A DNA stretch of 64,000 bases from Actinobacillus minor NM305 (GTDB lineage Bacteria; Pseudomonadota; Gammaproteobacteria; Enterobacterales; Pasteurellaceae), in assembly GCF_000175195.1 (NCBI RefSeq), contig NZ_ACQL01000068.1, forward strand, positions 62,001 through 126,000, written 5' to 3'. Positions 26,984 through 38,093 of the stretch are shown here, one piece after another. Every line of letters starts with the position of its first letter. Position 1 is the stretch's first letter. The notes beneath the pieces were generated by a model, which was not told where the DNA came from, ran no database searches, and saw nothing but the letters and a program-made list of their open reading frames with translations. The translations under genes were made by a program, and so were the position numbers.

Positions 26984-27493
26984 TTATGGATTTAATAATT
27001 TTTCATCTAAGGCTAAATCTTCGTTACGATTAACACCAATTCCTTTTGCAAGTACATTACGTGCAATTTGATGTGCTTCTTCTAAAGAATGTTCTTTATA
27101 CGAGCCGCATTGGTATTCATTCAATTCCGGAATTTTTGACACATCCGGCACTTTATTTAAAGCATCTTCCATTGAAGCTGTCCACGCTTTTACCACCTCT
27201 TGTTCAGAAGGTGTGCCAATTAATGACATATAAAAACCGGTACGGCAGCCCATTGGCGAGATATCAATGATTTCAACCGTTTCACTATTAAGGTGATCAC
27301 GCATAAAACCGGCAAATAAATGCTCCATTGTATGAATACCACGTACAGGTAAAATATCAATGTTTGGACGGCAAAAACGTAAATCAAACACAGTAATAGT
27401 ATCTCCTTTTGGGGTTGTCATTGTTTTTGCGACACGCACTGCCGGCGCATTCATTCTTGTATGATCAACTTTAAAACTATCTAATAAAGGCAT
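26984..27493 (-). CDS. luxS: S-ribosylhomocysteine lyase LuxS
   Basis: Cytoplasmic Fe-dependent enzyme of the activated methyl cycle; it splits S-ribosylhomocysteine into homocysteine and DPD, the precursor of autoinducer-2. The 169 residues match the family. The metal motif [10 protein letters not shown] (about residue 54) and a later Cys in [19 protein letters not shown] give the active site. An AI-2E-family transporter gene lies at 6727-7791, so AI-2 production and export may both be encoded here. Confidence 0.97.
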   Translation of the reverse strand: MPLLDSFKVDHTRMNAPAVRVAKTMTTPKGDTITVFDLRFCRPNIDILPVRGIHTMEHLFAGFMRDHLNSETVEIIDISPMGCRTGFYMSLIGTPSEQEVVKAWTASMEDALNKVPDVSKIPELNEYQCGSYKEHSLEEAHQIARNVLAKGIGVNRNEDLALDEKLLNP

Positions 27494-27520
27494 TTTGCTC
27501 TCCTCATAAAATGGTTAAAT

Positions 27521-30181
27521 CTATTCCGAAATGCCTTGATCCCAAGCAGGGGCATCTTGCGGAATTTTACGTTGTAATAAGAAATGACGATTAGGTTTTG
27601 CTTGCGGCTGAACCACTCGTCCCGAAGGGGTTGAAAACTCAATGCCACCTTTCAGTAATTGAGACATTGTACCAGAATTCATACTTACCCCTTGCAAGCT
27701 TACATCCATTGTATAGCCTGAAGCTGCCCAGAACTCTGTATTATTTCTCACTAAATGCTGATATTTATTTTCAATACTTAGGTGGATCAGCACTCGATCG
27801 CCTAATTCACTCAAATTCAATTTTTTCACGATTCCAACCTGCATTCCTCGATATAAAACGGGAGCGTCAGGCTCAATACCTCGCGCATCGCTAGTTTCCA
27901 CAATAATAGGGTAACCATTGGCATAAGTTGTTTGGTTCGTTGCTGTGTCGGATAAATTAAAGAGTGTTTGAGCTTTTCCGGTTCCAGCTTCAACATTGAT
28001 ATAGGTTTGTAACATTGCATCAATGTTTTTTATTCCGCTAGTCGTAATTTCAGGCGATATCGCACTGAATTTACTCCCTGTTTTGGCAAGTAATGAATAA
28101 TACTGTCCATCGAGGTAAGCGGTGACTTTTATCTGTTTTTTTGCATTTTGTAATTCAAGCTTTTCCACTTTACCGACAGTTAAGCCCATATAGCGAATAT
28201 CCATACCTTTAAAGAGTTTTGAAGCATCTTTAGCAATAAGCGTAATGTAAGTATAACCAACAGTTGCTTGTTCTTTACTTGCATATAACGTTTTGCTTCC
28301 TTTTCCTTCGTTATCAAAACTGATCGCACCTTTTAACGTTCTCATTAAAGGAGAAGACTGAACGGTTAAGCCTTTTAAGGAAAGCTCTGCGGCAATCGCA
28401 GGTTCAATCCAGAAGCGACTTTTTTCACTCATTAAATGGCGATAAGCAGGCTCAATATAAAGCTCAACATCAAAACCATTTTTCTGTGGGTGAACTTTTA
28501 AAATCTCTCCCACTTGAAAATCTCGATAAAGAACAACTGATCCTTTATCAATCCCTTCCAATGTTTTGGCTGATAAAACAACAGTCGCTTTTTTCTCACT
28601 TGAGGTTATTCCTGCTTGTGCTGAATCAAGATCTTTATAAAGCGGGTAGCTACTTTTCGCCTTTCCATTTTGTTTCTTATCAGTAATTAAACGCACTCCG
28701 CCTTTAATCCAATCATTTGGCGCGCCTGCTTGTACACGAAGCCCATCCAAACCAACACTAATATCTAAATGAGAAATAGCAACGAATTTACTATTTTCTG
28801 AAATCAACGCTCGATAAGGTGGATAAACCAGTGCTTGGAAAGAAACATTATCAATGGTTAATTGTCGTTTTAATACTTCACCAATTTGAATATCGTTATA
28901 ATAAATGCCTTGCCCTTCTTCAACACCGTAAGATTCTGGTGCGGTAAAGGTTAAAGCGAGAATATTCGGAAGCGAAAGTAAGAAGTCCGCTTCTTTTTGC
29001 ACGGTAAAACTTAATTTTTCTTCGCCTTGTCCGGCTAAAATATCAAAATAAATCCCTCTAAATAACTCGCCAATTTTACTGATTTGCTCTTTATTTAAGC
29101 TAAATTTTGGCTCACGTAATAAGATTGTCGTTCCATTTTTTAGCAAATCGCTATAATTTGGATCAATCAAGAGCGTCCCTTTTAACATACCTTTACGACC
29201 AATGCCTTTAAAAAATTCATTGTCATCATCACTAGGCATATCTAAATTAGAAAGAACACCGATTTGTACATTTTTATAAAAAACAGGCGTTTCATTTACC
29301 TTCAAATTATCTGCCATTGGGACAGCAACTTTTACCTCTACGCCTCTTAACGCAGATTTCTGATCTTTATATAAAGAAAACGCTTGCCCTTGTTCTGCGG
29401 CTTCAGAATTATCCGGAGAATCAAAAGACACAGCCCCTACAACCACAGAAGCTAAACTGTCCACAGAAATATCTACCCCTGATAACCCTGCTTTTACATC
29501 AATACCGCTAATATTCCAAAAACGGCTATCTTTTTTCACTAAAGAAGCATATTTCTTGTTAATTAGCACATCAATTTCGACTTTTTTATGGTCGGCACTA
29601 AAACGATAATCAGCAACTTGTCCAACCGGCGCTTTACGATAATAAATTTGTGCTCCAGCAGTAATTGAACCTAAATCATCAGAAATCAAACGTACTAATA
29701 AAGCACCATCGGTTGCAATAGCAACAGGTGCTTCCTCTTCAGCGATAAATTCATCTTCGGCTTTTGCATTCGGATCAGCACTTGGTTTTAAGGTAATATA
29801 ATTCCCCGAAACCAATGTATCTAATCCTGAAACTCCTGCGAGCGAAGCTGTTGGCTTAACTACCCAGAAAATAGTCCCTTCTTTCAGCACCGATTTAGCT
29901 TCTGGGTTGATTTCCGCCTCTACTTCAACCTTTTTCAAGTTATCAACAAAATAGACTTTTTTCACTAAACCAATTTGCAGGCCTTGATAGCGAATAGCCG
30001 TTTTGCCTGCGGTAATGCCATCTCCTTCATTAAATCGGATAGTAATTGTTTCCCCTTGTTCTTTTAAAATTTGAAAGAAAAGTAAACAGCCAATAGCAAA
30101 TGCGACTATCGGCAGTAACCAAAACGGAGAAATTTTACGAGGTGGTCTAATTTTTGCAACTTGTACAGTTTGTTCTTCCAT
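27521..30181 (-). CDS. letB: Multi-MCE-domain lipid transport protein, LetB/YebT type
   Basis: An 886-residue periplasmic protein with one N-terminal membrane anchor (about residues 18-38) and tandem MCE domains. Repeated motifs such as GITAGKTAIRYQGLQIGLV, ITAGAQIYYRKAPVGQV and GIEPDAPVLYRGMQVGIV mark about seven units, as in E. coli LetB, which forms a lipid-conducting tube across the periplasm. PqiB has three units and MlaD one. The start at 30181 is 4 bases after the lpxM stop; upstream alternatives lie inside lpxM. No letA gene is adjacent. Confidence 0.87.
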   Translation of the reverse strand: MEEQTVQVAKIRPPRKISPFWLLPIVAFAIGCLLFFQILKEQGETITIRFNEGDGITAGKTAIRYQGLQIGLVKKVYFVDNLKKVEVEAEINPEAKSVLKEGTIFWVVKPTASLAGVSGLDTLVSGNYITLKPSADPNAKAEDEFIAEEEAPVAIATDGALLVRLISDDLGSITAGAQIYYRKAPVGQVADYRFSADHKKVEIDVLINKKYASLVKKDSRFWNISGIDVKAGLSGVDISVDSLASVVVGAVSFDSPDNSEAAEQGQAFSLYKDQKSALRGVEVKVAVPMADNLKVNETPVFYKNVQIGVLSNLDMPSDDDNEFFKGIGRKGMLKGTLLIDPNYSDLLKNGTTILLREPKFSLNKEQISKIGELFRGIYFDILAGQGEEKLSFTVQKEADFLLSLPNILALTFTAPESYGVEEGQGIYYNDIQIGEVLKRQLTIDNVSFQALVYPPYRALISENSKFVAISHLDISVGLDGLRVQAGAPNDWIKGGVRLITDKKQNGKAKSSYPLYKDLDSAQAGITSSEKKATVVLSAKTLEGIDKGSVVLYRDFQVGEILKVHPQKNGFDVELYIEPAYRHLMSEKSRFWIEPAIAAELSLKGLTVQSSPLMRTLKGAISFDNEGKGSKTLYASKEQATVGYTYITLIAKDASKLFKGMDIRYMGLTVGKVEKLELQNAKKQIKVTAYLDGQYYSLLAKTGSKFSAISPEITTSGIKNIDAMLQTYINVEAGTGKAQTLFNLSDTATNQTTYANGYPIIVETSDARGIEPDAPVLYRGMQVGIVKKLNLSELGDRVLIHLSIENKYQHLVRNNTEFWAASGYTMDVSLQGVSMNSGTMSQLLKGGIEFSTPSGRVVQPQAKPNRHFLLQRKIPQDAPAWDQGISE

Positions 30182-30185
30182 TTTC

Positions 30186-31136
30186 TTAATCTTTTCGATA
30201 AATATCTTGCCCATCACGGCGTGTTTTTAAGATACGTAAAATCCAAACATACTGTTCAGGATTTTTAGGCACGAAGTATTCAATCACTTCATTCATTTGG
30301 CGAGCGGATTGTAACTCATCGCCTGCAAATTCAAGAGGCGGTAAGATCTCAATTTGATATACGCCTTTTTCTGCATTATAAATCGGAAACATCGGGATCA
30401 CGACAGCATTAGCTACTCGAGCCATTTTTGCCAAACCCGGTAATGTTGCCTTTTCTGTGGCAAAAAAAGGAACATAAACACTTGCCTTTTCGCCAAAATC
30501 TTCATCAGGGAGGAAATAGCCAAGATTTCCTTTACGCACATCATTTAAAAAAGGCTTAATACCGTTTTGACGGGTATGCATTTTACCGCCGAAACGTTCC
30601 CGTGTACGGTTCCATAGCCAATCCACAAGAGGATTGTGATGAGGATTATACATAGAAACCATTGGCATACCATACGTATGCATAATAATGCCCGAGGCAT
30701 CAATCGACCAAGTGTGAGGAACGAGTAAAATCACATTTTTACCTGATGCTCTCGCTTCTCGTACAATGTCTAACCCTGAAAATTCACTACGCTTTCGGAT
30801 ATGCTCTACCGAACGTAAAGCGATTTCGCCAATCCCTAACATCGTTTGCGCAACGGTAATAAACATTTTTTCAATAACATCTGCACGTTTTTCTTCCGAC
30901 CAATCTGGAAAACAGTAACGTAAATTTGTCTCTGCTCGATGATATTGTTTTTTCCCTTTCAGCTTTTTTACAACGATTTTAGCCAGTTTAGCCGCTATCT
31001 TATCGCGGATTCTAAACGGCACATAAGCTAAAATCACAAGCACGAAAATACCTAGCCAAATTCCCCAGTATTTAGGGTGTAAAAAGGCTTTTTGAAATTG
31101 ATGCTGATAACCTACTCGATATGTTTCTCGTTCCAT
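30186..31136 (-). CDS. lpxM: Lipid A late acyltransferase LpxM
   Basis: Inner-membrane acyltransferase that adds a secondary (usually myristoyl) chain to lipid A. It has an N-terminal membrane helix (about residues 24-45) and the catalytic HX4D motif in LVPHTWSIDA (about 135). KYWGIWLG near the start and GGKMHTRQNGIKPF in the middle resemble E. coli LpxM rather than LpxL. The ATG at 31136 has AAGGA upstream and overlaps the end of the TerC-family gene region by nothing (gap 1 base). Downstream letB suggests shared envelope lipid function. Confidence 0.88.
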   Translation of the reverse strand: MERETYRVGYQHQFQKAFLHPKYWGIWLGIFVLVILAYVPFRIRDKIAAKLAKIVVKKLKGKKQYHRAETNLRYCFPDWSEEKRADVIEKMFITVAQTMLGIGEIALRSVEHIRKRSEFSGLDIVREARASGKNVILLVPHTWSIDASGIIMHTYGMPMVSMYNPHHNPLVDWLWNRTRERFGGKMHTRQNGIKPFLNDVRKGNLGYFLPDEDFGEKASVYVPFFATEKATLPGLAKMARVANAVVIPMFPIYNAEKGVYQIEILPPLEFAGDELQSARQMNEVIEYFVPKNPEQYVWILRILKTRRDGQDIYRKD

Positions 31137-31137
31137 A

Positions 31138-32700
31138 TTAGTCCTTGTTACTAAGCTTCTCAATTCGAATGACTAAAATACGTGCAGAGTGTGCTTTTAA
31201 TATCGTAAAGACATATCCGTCAAGTGTAATTTGATCATTGACTTTCGGGATCGTATCAAATTGAGAGAGTAAAAAACCACCTAATGTAAATTGTTCGGCA
31301 TTTTCAAACATATCAGGCTCATTTAACTCTAATTTGAGCTGTTCTAGCGTTGCCGTACCCTGCACAATCCAGTAATCTTCTCGTGCAACAATTTCTAATG
31401 TTTCATCTTCATCAGGGAATTCACCGGCAATCGCTTCTAATAAGTCTAATGGTGTAACTAAGCCTGCCACTTGCCCATATTCATCGATAACAATCGCTAA
31501 ATTACCTTTAGCATTTTTCAACATATTCAACAATTTTAAGTTATCTACGGTATCAGGTACGATAACAGGCTGCTGTTTAGCTAATAACGGTTTTAACGCT
31601 ATAAAGATATCTTGATGATTATCTAATACCGCTAAAATATCCTTCGCTCTCACCACACCTAAAATTTCATCAATGCTTCCACGACAAACCGGGAATAAAT
31701 TATGTGGCGTATCTAAAAGCTGCTGTCTGATTTCCTCTTCTGTTGTTTCAATATCTACCCACGAAATTTCATTTCTTGGTGTCATAATCGTTTGAACATT
31801 ACGCTCGCCTAACGCTAATACACCGCTGATCATATAACGCTCTTCTTGCGCAAAAGGTAAAACTTGTTCAACTTCCGCTTTTTCTTCTGTTGTTGCGGTA
31901 TCGCCCACTTCTTTTGCTGTTTTGCCACCCATTAAACGTAAAATCGCCTCAGCCGTACGATCTCTTAGTGGCTGCTGGTTTTCATACTTAGTTTGATTAC
32001 GATGAGCAAATTGATTAAAGCCCTCAATTAAAATTGAGAAGCCAATTGCCGCATAGAGGTAGCCTTTTGGAATATGTAATCCAAAGCCTTCTGCAATAAG
32101 GCTAAAACCAATCATCAACAAGAAACTTAAGCATAAAATAACAACCGTAGGATGTTTGCCAACAAATTCTGTGAGCGCTTTTGAAGCAATAAGCATAAGC
32201 CCCATAGCAATCACAACCGCAATCATCATGACTTCAAGCTGTTTTACCATCCCCACAGCGGTAATGACAGCATCAAAAGAGAACACGGCATCTAATACAA
32301 CAATTTGTACCACAACGGCATATAAACTTGCATAAACAATATTCTCTCCCGTTGTTTCAGGTTTACCTTCTAAACGCTCATGTAATTCAATAGTCGCTTT
32401 AAAAAGTAAAAACAATCCCCCAACAATTAAAATAATATCTCGAATTGAGAGTGAAAAAAGTGTATTACTAATCACTGGTGTCGTTAAAGTCACGAGCCAA
32501 GACATCACAGATAATAACCCTAATCGCATAATAAGTGCGAGGGTTAAGCCGACCCGGCGAGCTTTTGCACGTTGTGATGGAGGGAGTTTATTCGCTAAAA
32601 TAGCAATAAACACTAAATTATCTATTCCTAAAATGATCTCAAGAATAATTAAAGTGATTAAACCAAGCCAAATGGAAGAATCACTAAAAAGCTCTAACAT
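31138..32700 (-). CDS. TerC-family membrane protein with CBS and CorC domains
   Basis: A 520-residue inner-membrane protein resembling E. coli YoaE/YegH. N-terminal TerC domain with about seven helices (residues 10-235), including the metal-site-like [13 protein letters not shown] and [13 protein letters not shown] with conserved Asp residues, then two CBS domains (about 305-425) and a CorC/HlyC transporter-associated domain (about 440-515). TerC-type proteins are linked to Mn2+ efflux and to metallation of exported proteins. It lies 14 bases after rsxE and before lpxM on one strand. Confidence 0.88.
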   Translation of the reverse strand: MLELFSDSSIWLGLITLIILEIILGIDNLVFIAILANKLPPSQRAKARRVGLTLALIMRLGLLSVMSWLVTLTTPVISNTLFSLSIRDIILIVGGLFLLFKATIELHERLEGKPETTGENIVYASLYAVVVQIVVLDAVFSFDAVITAVGMVKQLEVMMIAVVIAMGLMLIASKALTEFVGKHPTVVILCLSFLLMIGFSLIAEGFGLHIPKGYLYAAIGFSILIEGFNQFAHRNQTKYENQQPLRDRTAEAILRLMGGKTAKEVGDTATTEEKAEVEQVLPFAQEERYMISGVLALGERNVQTIMTPRNEISWVDIETTEEEIRQQLLDTPHNLFPVCRGSIDEILGVVRAKDILAVLDNHQDIFIALKPLLAKQQPVIVPDTVDNLKLLNMLKNAKGNLAIVIDEYGQVAGLVTPLDLLEAIAGEFPDEDETLEIVAREDYWIVQGTATLEQLKLELNEPDMFENAEQFTLGGFLLSQFDTIPKVNDQITLDGYVFTILKAHSARILVIRIEKLSNKD

Positions 32701-32714
32701 ATATTCCTCAATGT

Positions 32715-33404
32715 TTATTTTTTCTTATTATCCAGTAAATTCTTTATCGCTAAGATAATCCCCAGACCAATAAATGCTCCTGGCGGTAAAATAGCTAGAA
32801 GTAAACCGGAATCTAAATGTAGCACATCTATTTTAACGGCTTTTGCCCAACTACCCAATAATAAGTCCAAACCATCAAATAGCGTACCATTGCCGATAAT
32901 TTCACGAATTGCACCAAGTAAAACAAGGCTAAATGTCATACCTAGCCCCATAGCAAAGCCATCAAAAGCAGAATGAGCAATACTGTTTTTAGAAGCAAAA
33001 GCCTCCGCTCGTCCAATCACAATACAGTTAGTCACAATCAACGGAATGAAAATTCCTAGCGATTGATAAACCGGATAAGCAAACGCATTCATCAGTAATT
33101 GCACGGCGGTAACCACTGTTGCGATGACCATCACATAAATCGGGATACGAATATCGTGCGGCGTGATTTTACGAAATAGCGAAATTGTCGTATTTGTACA
33201 AATTAACACAAATAAGGTCGCTAAACCTAATCCCAGCGCATTTGTTACACTATTCGAAACCGCTAAAAGAGGGCATAACCCTAATAATTGAACTAAGGTT
33301 CCATTATTTTTCCATAATCCATCTGTCAGCAACGACTTCCAAATATGAGGCTCTGGCGTTGTTGTTTCGACTTGTACAACGGGAATTTGATTTTCTGTTG
33401 TCAT
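32715..33404 (-). CDS. rsxE: Electron transport complex subunit RsxE
   Basis: Integral membrane subunit of the Rsx/Rnf complex, which moves electrons between ferredoxin/NADH and (in E. coli) reduces SoxR. The 229 residues have six helices with the conserved [19 protein letters not shown] (about residue 43), homologous to RsxA, and membrane Fe-S cysteines. It is the last rsx gene, separated from rsxG by an acetyltransferase gene. nth, the usual gene after rsxE, is absent here. Confidence 0.94.
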   Translation of the reverse strand: MTTENQIPVVQVETTTPEPHIWKSLLTDGLWKNNGTLVQLLGLCPLLAVSNSVTNALGLGLATLFVLICTNTTISLFRKITPHDIRIPIYVMVIATVVTAVQLLMNAFAYPVYQSLGIFIPLIVTNCIVIGRAEAFASKNSIAHSAFDGFAMGLGMTFSLVLLGAIREIIGNGTLFDGLDLLLGSWAKAVKIDVLHLDSGLLLAILPPGAFIGLGIILAIKNLLDNKKK

Positions 33405-33406
33405 TT

Positions 33407-34006
33407 TTACTCAAACCGTTTTTCTTTAAAATAAAAAATTTTATCCTGCTCTGTAATTTCACGTAATACACGGCACGGATTTCCGACTGCAATGCAGTTA
33501 TCCGGAATATCTTTCGTAACGACACTACCAGCACCAATTACCACATTATTCCCAATAGTCACATTTGGCATAACGACCGAATTACCGCCAATCCAAACAT
33601 TATTTCCAATGCTAATCGGCATCGCAAATTCAATACCGCTATTGCGTTTTTCCGCATCAATCGGATGAGCTGCTGTGAATAATGAGACATTAGGCGCAAA
33701 CATCACATTATCGCCTATGGTAATCTTGGCACAATCCAACATCGTACAGTTATAATTTGAATAGAAATTTTTACCCAGCGCAATGTTATAGCCATAATCA
33801 CATCGGAAAGGTAATTCAATATGAAAATCGGCTTGTTCACAACGAAAGAGTTGTTGAAATAAATCTTGTTTTTCCGCTTTTTTAGAAGGGCGTAATTGCG
33901 CTAATTCAAAGCATAAATCTCGTGCAATGCTTCGATCTTCCTTTAATTTCGGGTCTGCTGAATCATAAAGCTGCCCACTGATCATTTTTTGATATTCACT
34001 TTGCAT
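33407..34006 (-). CDS. Sugar O-acetyltransferase, LacA/Maa/NodL family
   Basis: A 199-residue left-handed beta-helix acetyltransferase. It opens with the maltose-acetyltransferase N-domain ([14 protein letters not shown]) and continues with hexapeptide repeats: [28 protein letters not shown] with the catalytic His (about 114), then [31 protein letters not shown]. The acceptor sugar is unknown. The ATG shares one base with the rsxG stop (TAATG), and rsxE starts 2 bases after its stop, so it is fully embedded in the rsx operon. This is not the usual rsx layout. Confidence 0.9.
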   Translation of the reverse strand: MQSEYQKMISGQLYDSADPKLKEDRSIARDLCFELAQLRPSKKAEKQDLFQQLFRCEQADFHIELPFRCDYGYNIALGKNFYSNYNCTMLDCAKITIGDNVMFAPNVSLFTAAHPIDAEKRNSGIEFAMPISIGNNVWIGGNSVVMPNVTIGNNVVIGAGSVVTKDIPDNCIAVGNPCRVLREITEQDKIFYFKEKRFE

Positions 34007-34638
34007 TATCGACAAACCTCAAACTGTTCAACCATCTCCGGTTTTTGGGCTAATTCCGTTAAAACCCACTTTGCACTTTGACGCACATTATTCACCACTG
34101 CTCTTGGCGTAATGGTTGCACCGGTAAATTGGTCAAATTGACCGCCGTCTTTTTTTACCGCCCATAAAGTTTCATTATCTAAGGCAAATTTCTTGCCAGT
34201 AAAAGAGAAAATCCAGTCGGAAATCCGAGTTTCAATTTTATCACCTAAACCGGGAGTCTCTTTATGCTCAAGGGTTCGAACCCCTAAAATGCGCCCGTCC
34301 GGTTGAATGCCGATTAACAAAACAATATCGCCGGAATAGCCGTCCGGAGCCGTGGTTTGAATGGCGTAAGCGGTTATATTTTCTGATTTTTTTGCTAAAT
34401 AAATGCGGTTTAAATAACCGGCATTGGGCAAATCAATTTTCTTACAACTTGCCAACAAATCGTTGTCAAAATAGTTGGCGGGAATAACTTCTTGCAATAA
34501 TTGGCGTTGTTGCGCTGCGACAACCGCCTCGATCCGCCCCTTTGTCAGCAGATAAACAGCTGTAGATACGGCGGTGCAAATTAGCGCAACAACACCGAGC
34601 AATAGCGCATATTTTAGCGTAATTTTGGAAACACTCAT
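34006..34638 (-). CDS. rsxG: Electron transport complex subunit RsxG
   Basis: Periplasmic flavoprotein subunit of the Rsx complex with one N-terminal membrane helix (about residues 8-30). FMN is attached covalently to the second Thr of the S/TGATxT motif, visible as FTGATITPRAV (about 175). LGVRTLEHKETPGLGDKIE is also a family signature. It is coupled to rsxD through TAATG and to the acetyltransferase gene in the same way. Confidence 0.94.
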   Translation of the reverse strand: MSVSKITLKYALLLGVVALICTAVSTAVYLLTKGRIEAVVAAQQRQLLQEVIPANYFDNDLLASCKKIDLPNAGYLNRIYLAKKSENITAYAIQTTAPDGYSGDIVLLIGIQPDGRILGVRTLEHKETPGLGDKIETRISDWIFSFTGKKFALDNETLWAVKKDGGQFDQFTGATITPRAVVNNVRQSAKWVLTELAQKPEMVEQFEVCR

Positions 34639-35693
34639 TATTTTTTCATTCCATATAATCTTGGTTGTGTATAGTGGTCAATTAACGGCACACAGATGTT
34701 TGCCAGCAAGACTGCAAACGCCACGCCGTCTGGGTAGTTGCCATAATAACGAATTAAATAAACCAACAAGCCGACCAACGCCCCGAAAATCAGTTTACCT
34801 TTTGGCGTGATTGAAGCGGTGACAGGATCGGTCGCAATAAAAAACGCACCGAACATCATCGCCCCACTAAAGAGTTGGGCTTGAGCTGTCCAATGAGCCG
34901 TTTCTGAAACCAAATCTGTTGTAAAGCTTAATAAGGCAAAAGTCCCCAACATTGCCATAGGAATTTGCCAATGAATAATGCGTTTATAAATCAATAACAA
35001 ACCTCCAAGCAAAAAGGCTAAATTCACTTGCCCCCAACCGCCGACCAGCACATTTGCAAACAATTTTTCCAGTTGAATACCCAACATAACATTATCTTTG
35101 ATCGTATTCACAGCCTGTTTTGAGCCATCTAACACTGTGGCAGACGATATACCATCGACACTTTGAATAAGCTGATGAACGCTAAAACCGTCCGTGGTGA
35201 CATTCGCAAAAATCAGCGAAAAACTATCCGCTAATGTAGGAGGTTCGTTCAATAACGCTAAAGGTGGCAACCAAGCGGTCATCTGTACAGGGAATGACAC
35301 CAACAGCAACGCATAGCCAATCATCGCAGGGTTAAATAAATTCTGCCCTAAACCGCCATAAACGTGCTTTGCCAGCAACAACGCCACGATCACACCAATC
35401 ACAATTACCCAATAAGGTGCATAGGGCGGAATAGCCATCGCCAAAATCAATGCGGTCAAAATTCCCGACAAATCTTCAAGATAAAAAGCGGTCGATTTAC
35501 GGCGTAATTTTGCAACAACAATTTCAATGATAATAGCCAAACCTACTGCAATACCGGCTTGAATTAACACCCCATAACCGAAGTAATACCATTGCACCAC
35601 TAGTGCTGGCAACATGGCACCGATGACCCAAAGCATAAAATTTGCTGTGAGGTTATTGGAATGGGTATGAGGAGAACTGATCATTTTAAACAT
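34638..35693 (-). CDS. rsxD: Electron transport complex subunit RsxD
   Basis: Polytopic membrane subunit of the Rsx complex, with about nine helices and a covalent FMN site in the periplasmic loop [10 protein letters not shown] (about residue 187; S-A-T replaces the common G-A-T). [18 protein letters not shown] and [18 protein letters not shown] are typical. I use the ATG at 35693 with AAAGGAA 6 bases upstream, not the TTG one codon earlier. Confidence 0.94.
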   Translation of the reverse strand: MFKMISSPHTHSNNLTANFMLWVIGAMLPALVVQWYYFGYGVLIQAGIAVGLAIIIEIVVAKLRRKSTAFYLEDLSGILTALILAMAIPPYAPYWVIVIGVIVALLLAKHVYGGLGQNLFNPAMIGYALLLVSFPVQMTAWLPPLALLNEPPTLADSFSLIFANVTTDGFSVHQLIQSVDGISSATVLDGSKQAVNTIKDNVMLGIQLEKLFANVLVGGWGQVNLAFLLGGLLLIYKRIIHWQIPMAMLGTFALLSFTTDLVSETAHWTAQAQLFSGAMMFGAFFIATDPVTASITPKGKLIFGALVGLLVYLIRYYGNYPDGVAFAVLLANICVPLIDHYTQPRLYGMKK

Positions 35694-35711
35694 CAAATGT
35701 TCCTTTATCGT

Positions 35712-38093
35712 CTAATTCGCTAAATTCTCGTTTTGGGCTTTCGTTGCTTCTTTTTTTGCCTTTGCTCGAGCGATAGCTGCGGCAACCGCTGCTTTTCTCG
35801 GATCCGTTTCAACTGTTTCTGTTTTTGCAATCGGTTCTTCAGAAACAACCGCTTGTTGTGCGGCTTTCTTCGCTTTTGCTCTTGCTAATGCTGCTGCAAC
35901 TGCAGCTTTTCTTGGATCCGTTTCAACCGTTTCTGTTTTGGCAATCGGTTCTTCAGAAACAACCGCCTGTTGTGCGGCTTTCTTCGCTTGTGCTCTTGCT
36001 AATGCCGCAGCAACCGCCGCTTTTCTTGGATCTGTTTCAACCACTTCTACTTTTGCAACAGGTTCTTCAGAAATAACCGCTTGTTGTGCGGCTTTTTTCG
36101 CTTGTGCTCTTGCTAATGCTGCAGCAACCGCAGCTTTTCTTGGATCCGTTTCAGCCACTTTTGCTTTTGCAACAGGCTCTTCAGAAACGACCGCTTGTTG
36201 GGCGGCTTTCTTCGCTTGCGCTCTTGCCAATGCTGCGGCAACCGCCGCTTTTCTTGGATCCACTTCAGCTACTTCTGCTTTTGCAACAGGTTCTTCAGAA
36301 ACAACCGCTTGTTGTGCGGCTTTTTTCGCTTGCGCTCTTGCTAATGCTGCAGCAACCGCCGCTTTTCTTGGATCCGTTTCAGCCGTTTCTGTTTTTGCAA
36401 CCGGCTCCTCGGAAACAACCGCTTGTTGCTGTTCTTCTGCTTGTTTGGCTAATCGTCTCGCCCGACGTTGTGCCATTAACTCGCTATTATCCGGTTCGCC
36501 ATTGGCTTTAGCGTGAACCGTAGTTTGTTCGGCATTTTCCGCTTTCTTCGCTTTTAAACGAGCTAATGCTGCTGCAACCGGATCTTCGCCCTTACTGTTT
36601 GCAACTTCTTCACGGCGTTTCTCAGCTGCTTGACTAATACGAGCCGTTCTTGCTTCTTTTTCCTTATTCAAACGGGCTTCACGGGCTTCAAAACGCTGTT
36701 TCGCCTCTTCCGCCTTTTTCGCTTTTTCATCAATTTCCGCTATTTTGGCTTTTTCTTGGCGGAAATATTGAATAAGTGGGATATAGCTTGGGCAAACATA
36801 AGCACAAACACCGCACTCAATACAAGCATCTAAGTGATATTCTTTTGATTTTTCGTGATCTTCTGAACGAGCAAACCAATATAACTGTTGTGGTAATAGC
36901 CCTACCGGACAAGCATCTGAACAGCTTGAACAACGGATACACGCTCGTTCGTCTTCGGGCGGTGCATATTCAAAATGATCCGGGGCAATAATACAGTTGG
37001 CGGTTTTCGTTATCGGCGATTGTAATGATGGCAGAATAAAGCCGGTCATTGGTCCACCTAAGAAAACAGGGAAGCGTTTATCGGCTTGATAATCCACTTG
37101 CTCAAGTAAATGAATAATCGGCGTACCGAGCCTTGCCCATACATTACCTTTATTCCGAATTTTATCGCCGGTTAAAGTTACAATACGCTCAATTAAAGGC
37201 TCGTCGTCAATAATCGCACGTTTCACAGCTAATGCCGTCCCAACGTTATGCATCACAATGCCCATTTCGATAGTTCTTTTACCGTATGGGATTTCTAAGC
37301 CTGTTAAAATTTGAACGAGCTGATCACTTGCCCCAGAGGGGTATTGCGTTGGTATCGCTCGCACAAACATATCATTTGCACCTTTTAAGGCTTTTTCGAC
37401 CGCTTGTATCGCTTTCGGTTTATTATCTTCAATAGCAATAACCACTTCTTCAGGTCGTAATACGTAACGTAAAATACGGATACCCTCAATAAGCTCATCG
37501 GCATATTCCTGCATTAAACGGTCATCACAAGTAATATAAGGCTCACATTCAGCCCCATTGATAATTAAAACTTTACAGCGTTTATCGGCAAAATGTAATT
37601 TCGAGGCAGTAGGGAAAACCGCACCGCCTAAGCCTGCAATGCCATAGCGGTAAACTTTTTCAACAATTTCACCGCTTGTCAGTTGTAAAAAGTCCTCAAT
37701 CGGTTGGCGTTCAAACCATTGATCTTTACCGTCTGTTTCAATAATCACGGTCATTTCCGGTAATCCGGATGGATGTGAAGAAACGTGCGGTTCAATTGCC
37801 AGAATTCTACCCGATGTTGGAGCGTGAACAGGTAATTGGCGATAATTTTCGCCTTTGGTCAAAGCTTGCCCTTTTAAGACTTCATCACCCACTTTTACAA
37901 TAAGATCGCCGGCCCAACCTGAATGTTGTACGACAGGCACATAGAAAAATTTAGGTAAATTTAATTGGCGAATAGCCTTTTGGTTAGATTGCTTTTTATT
38001 TTCTGCCGGATGAATACCGCCGGGATATTTCCATAATTTACCCGTTTCTTTATTCTGGCGGATCCGCTCCAATACTTCGTTTGGATTACTCAC
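35712..38093 (-). CDS. rsxC: Electron transport complex subunit RsxC with repeat tail
   Basis: NADH/FMN and Fe-S subunit of the Rsx complex. The conserved N-terminal two-thirds include [16 protein letters not shown] (about residue 150) and two 4Fe-4S motifs, [12 protein letters not shown] (about 390) and [12 protein letters not shown] (about 430). A charged coiled coil follows, then six 38-residue repeats beginning [10 protein letters not shown], ending near 793. I start at GTG 38093, with GGAGG 6 bases upstream and an 8-base overlap with rsxB, rather than a TTG at 38111. E. coli RsxC also has such a tail, but with a different unit. Confidence 0.93.
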   Translation of the reverse strand: MSNPNEVLERIRQNKETGKLWKYPGGIHPAENKKQSNQKAIRQLNLPKFFYVPVVQHSGWAGDLIVKVGDEVLKGQALTKGENYRQLPVHAPTSGRILAIEPHVSSHPSGLPEMTVIIETDGKDQWFERQPIEDFLQLTSGEIVEKVYRYGIAGLGGAVFPTASKLHFADKRCKVLIINGAECEPYITCDDRLMQEYADELIEGIRILRYVLRPEEVVIAIEDNKPKAIQAVEKALKGANDMFVRAIPTQYPSGASDQLVQILTGLEIPYGKRTIEMGIVMHNVGTALAVKRAIIDDEPLIERIVTLTGDKIRNKGNVWARLGTPIIHLLEQVDYQADKRFPVFLGGPMTGFILPSLQSPITKTANCIIAPDHFEYAPPEDERACIRCSSCSDACPVGLLPQQLYWFARSEDHEKSKEYHLDACIECGVCAYVCPSYIPLIQYFRQEKAKIAEIDEKAKKAEEAKQRFEAREARLNKEKEARTARISQAAEKRREEVANSKGEDPVAAALARLKAKKAENAEQTTVHAKANGEPDNSELMAQRRARRLAKQAEEQQQAVVSEEPVAKTETAETDPRKAAVAAALARAQAKKAAQQAVVSEEPVAKAEVAEVDPRKAAVAAALARAQAKKAAQQAVVSEEPVAKAKVAETDPRKAAVAAALARAQAKKAAQQAVISEEPVAKVEVVETDPRKAAVAAALARAQAKKAAQQAVVSEEPIAKTETVETDPRKAAVAAALARAKAKKAAQQAVVSEEPIAKTETVETDPRKAAVAAAIARAKAKKEATKAQNENLAN
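35730..36430. repeat. 114-bp tandem repeats in the rsxC 3' end
   Basis: Six copies of a 114-base unit encoding 38 residues ([20 protein letters not shown], then [12 protein letters not shown] and a variable EV/TET part). Uptake signals occur in register at 35848, 36076, 36190, 36304 and 36418; the sixth position, 35962, differs by one base. Copies are nearly identical, so the number may vary between strains. Confidence 0.95.

Noticed and set aside
35730-36430. Regularly spaced repeats that might suggest a CRISPR array
   Set aside because: Units are 114 bp, in frame and protein-coding inside rsxC, with no unique spacers.
35825-36516. Long plus-strand open frames opposite the rsxC repeats (Ala- and Leu-rich)
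   Set aside because: They are shadows of the 114-bp coding repeats in rsxC; no start context, and the composition reflects the repeat only.
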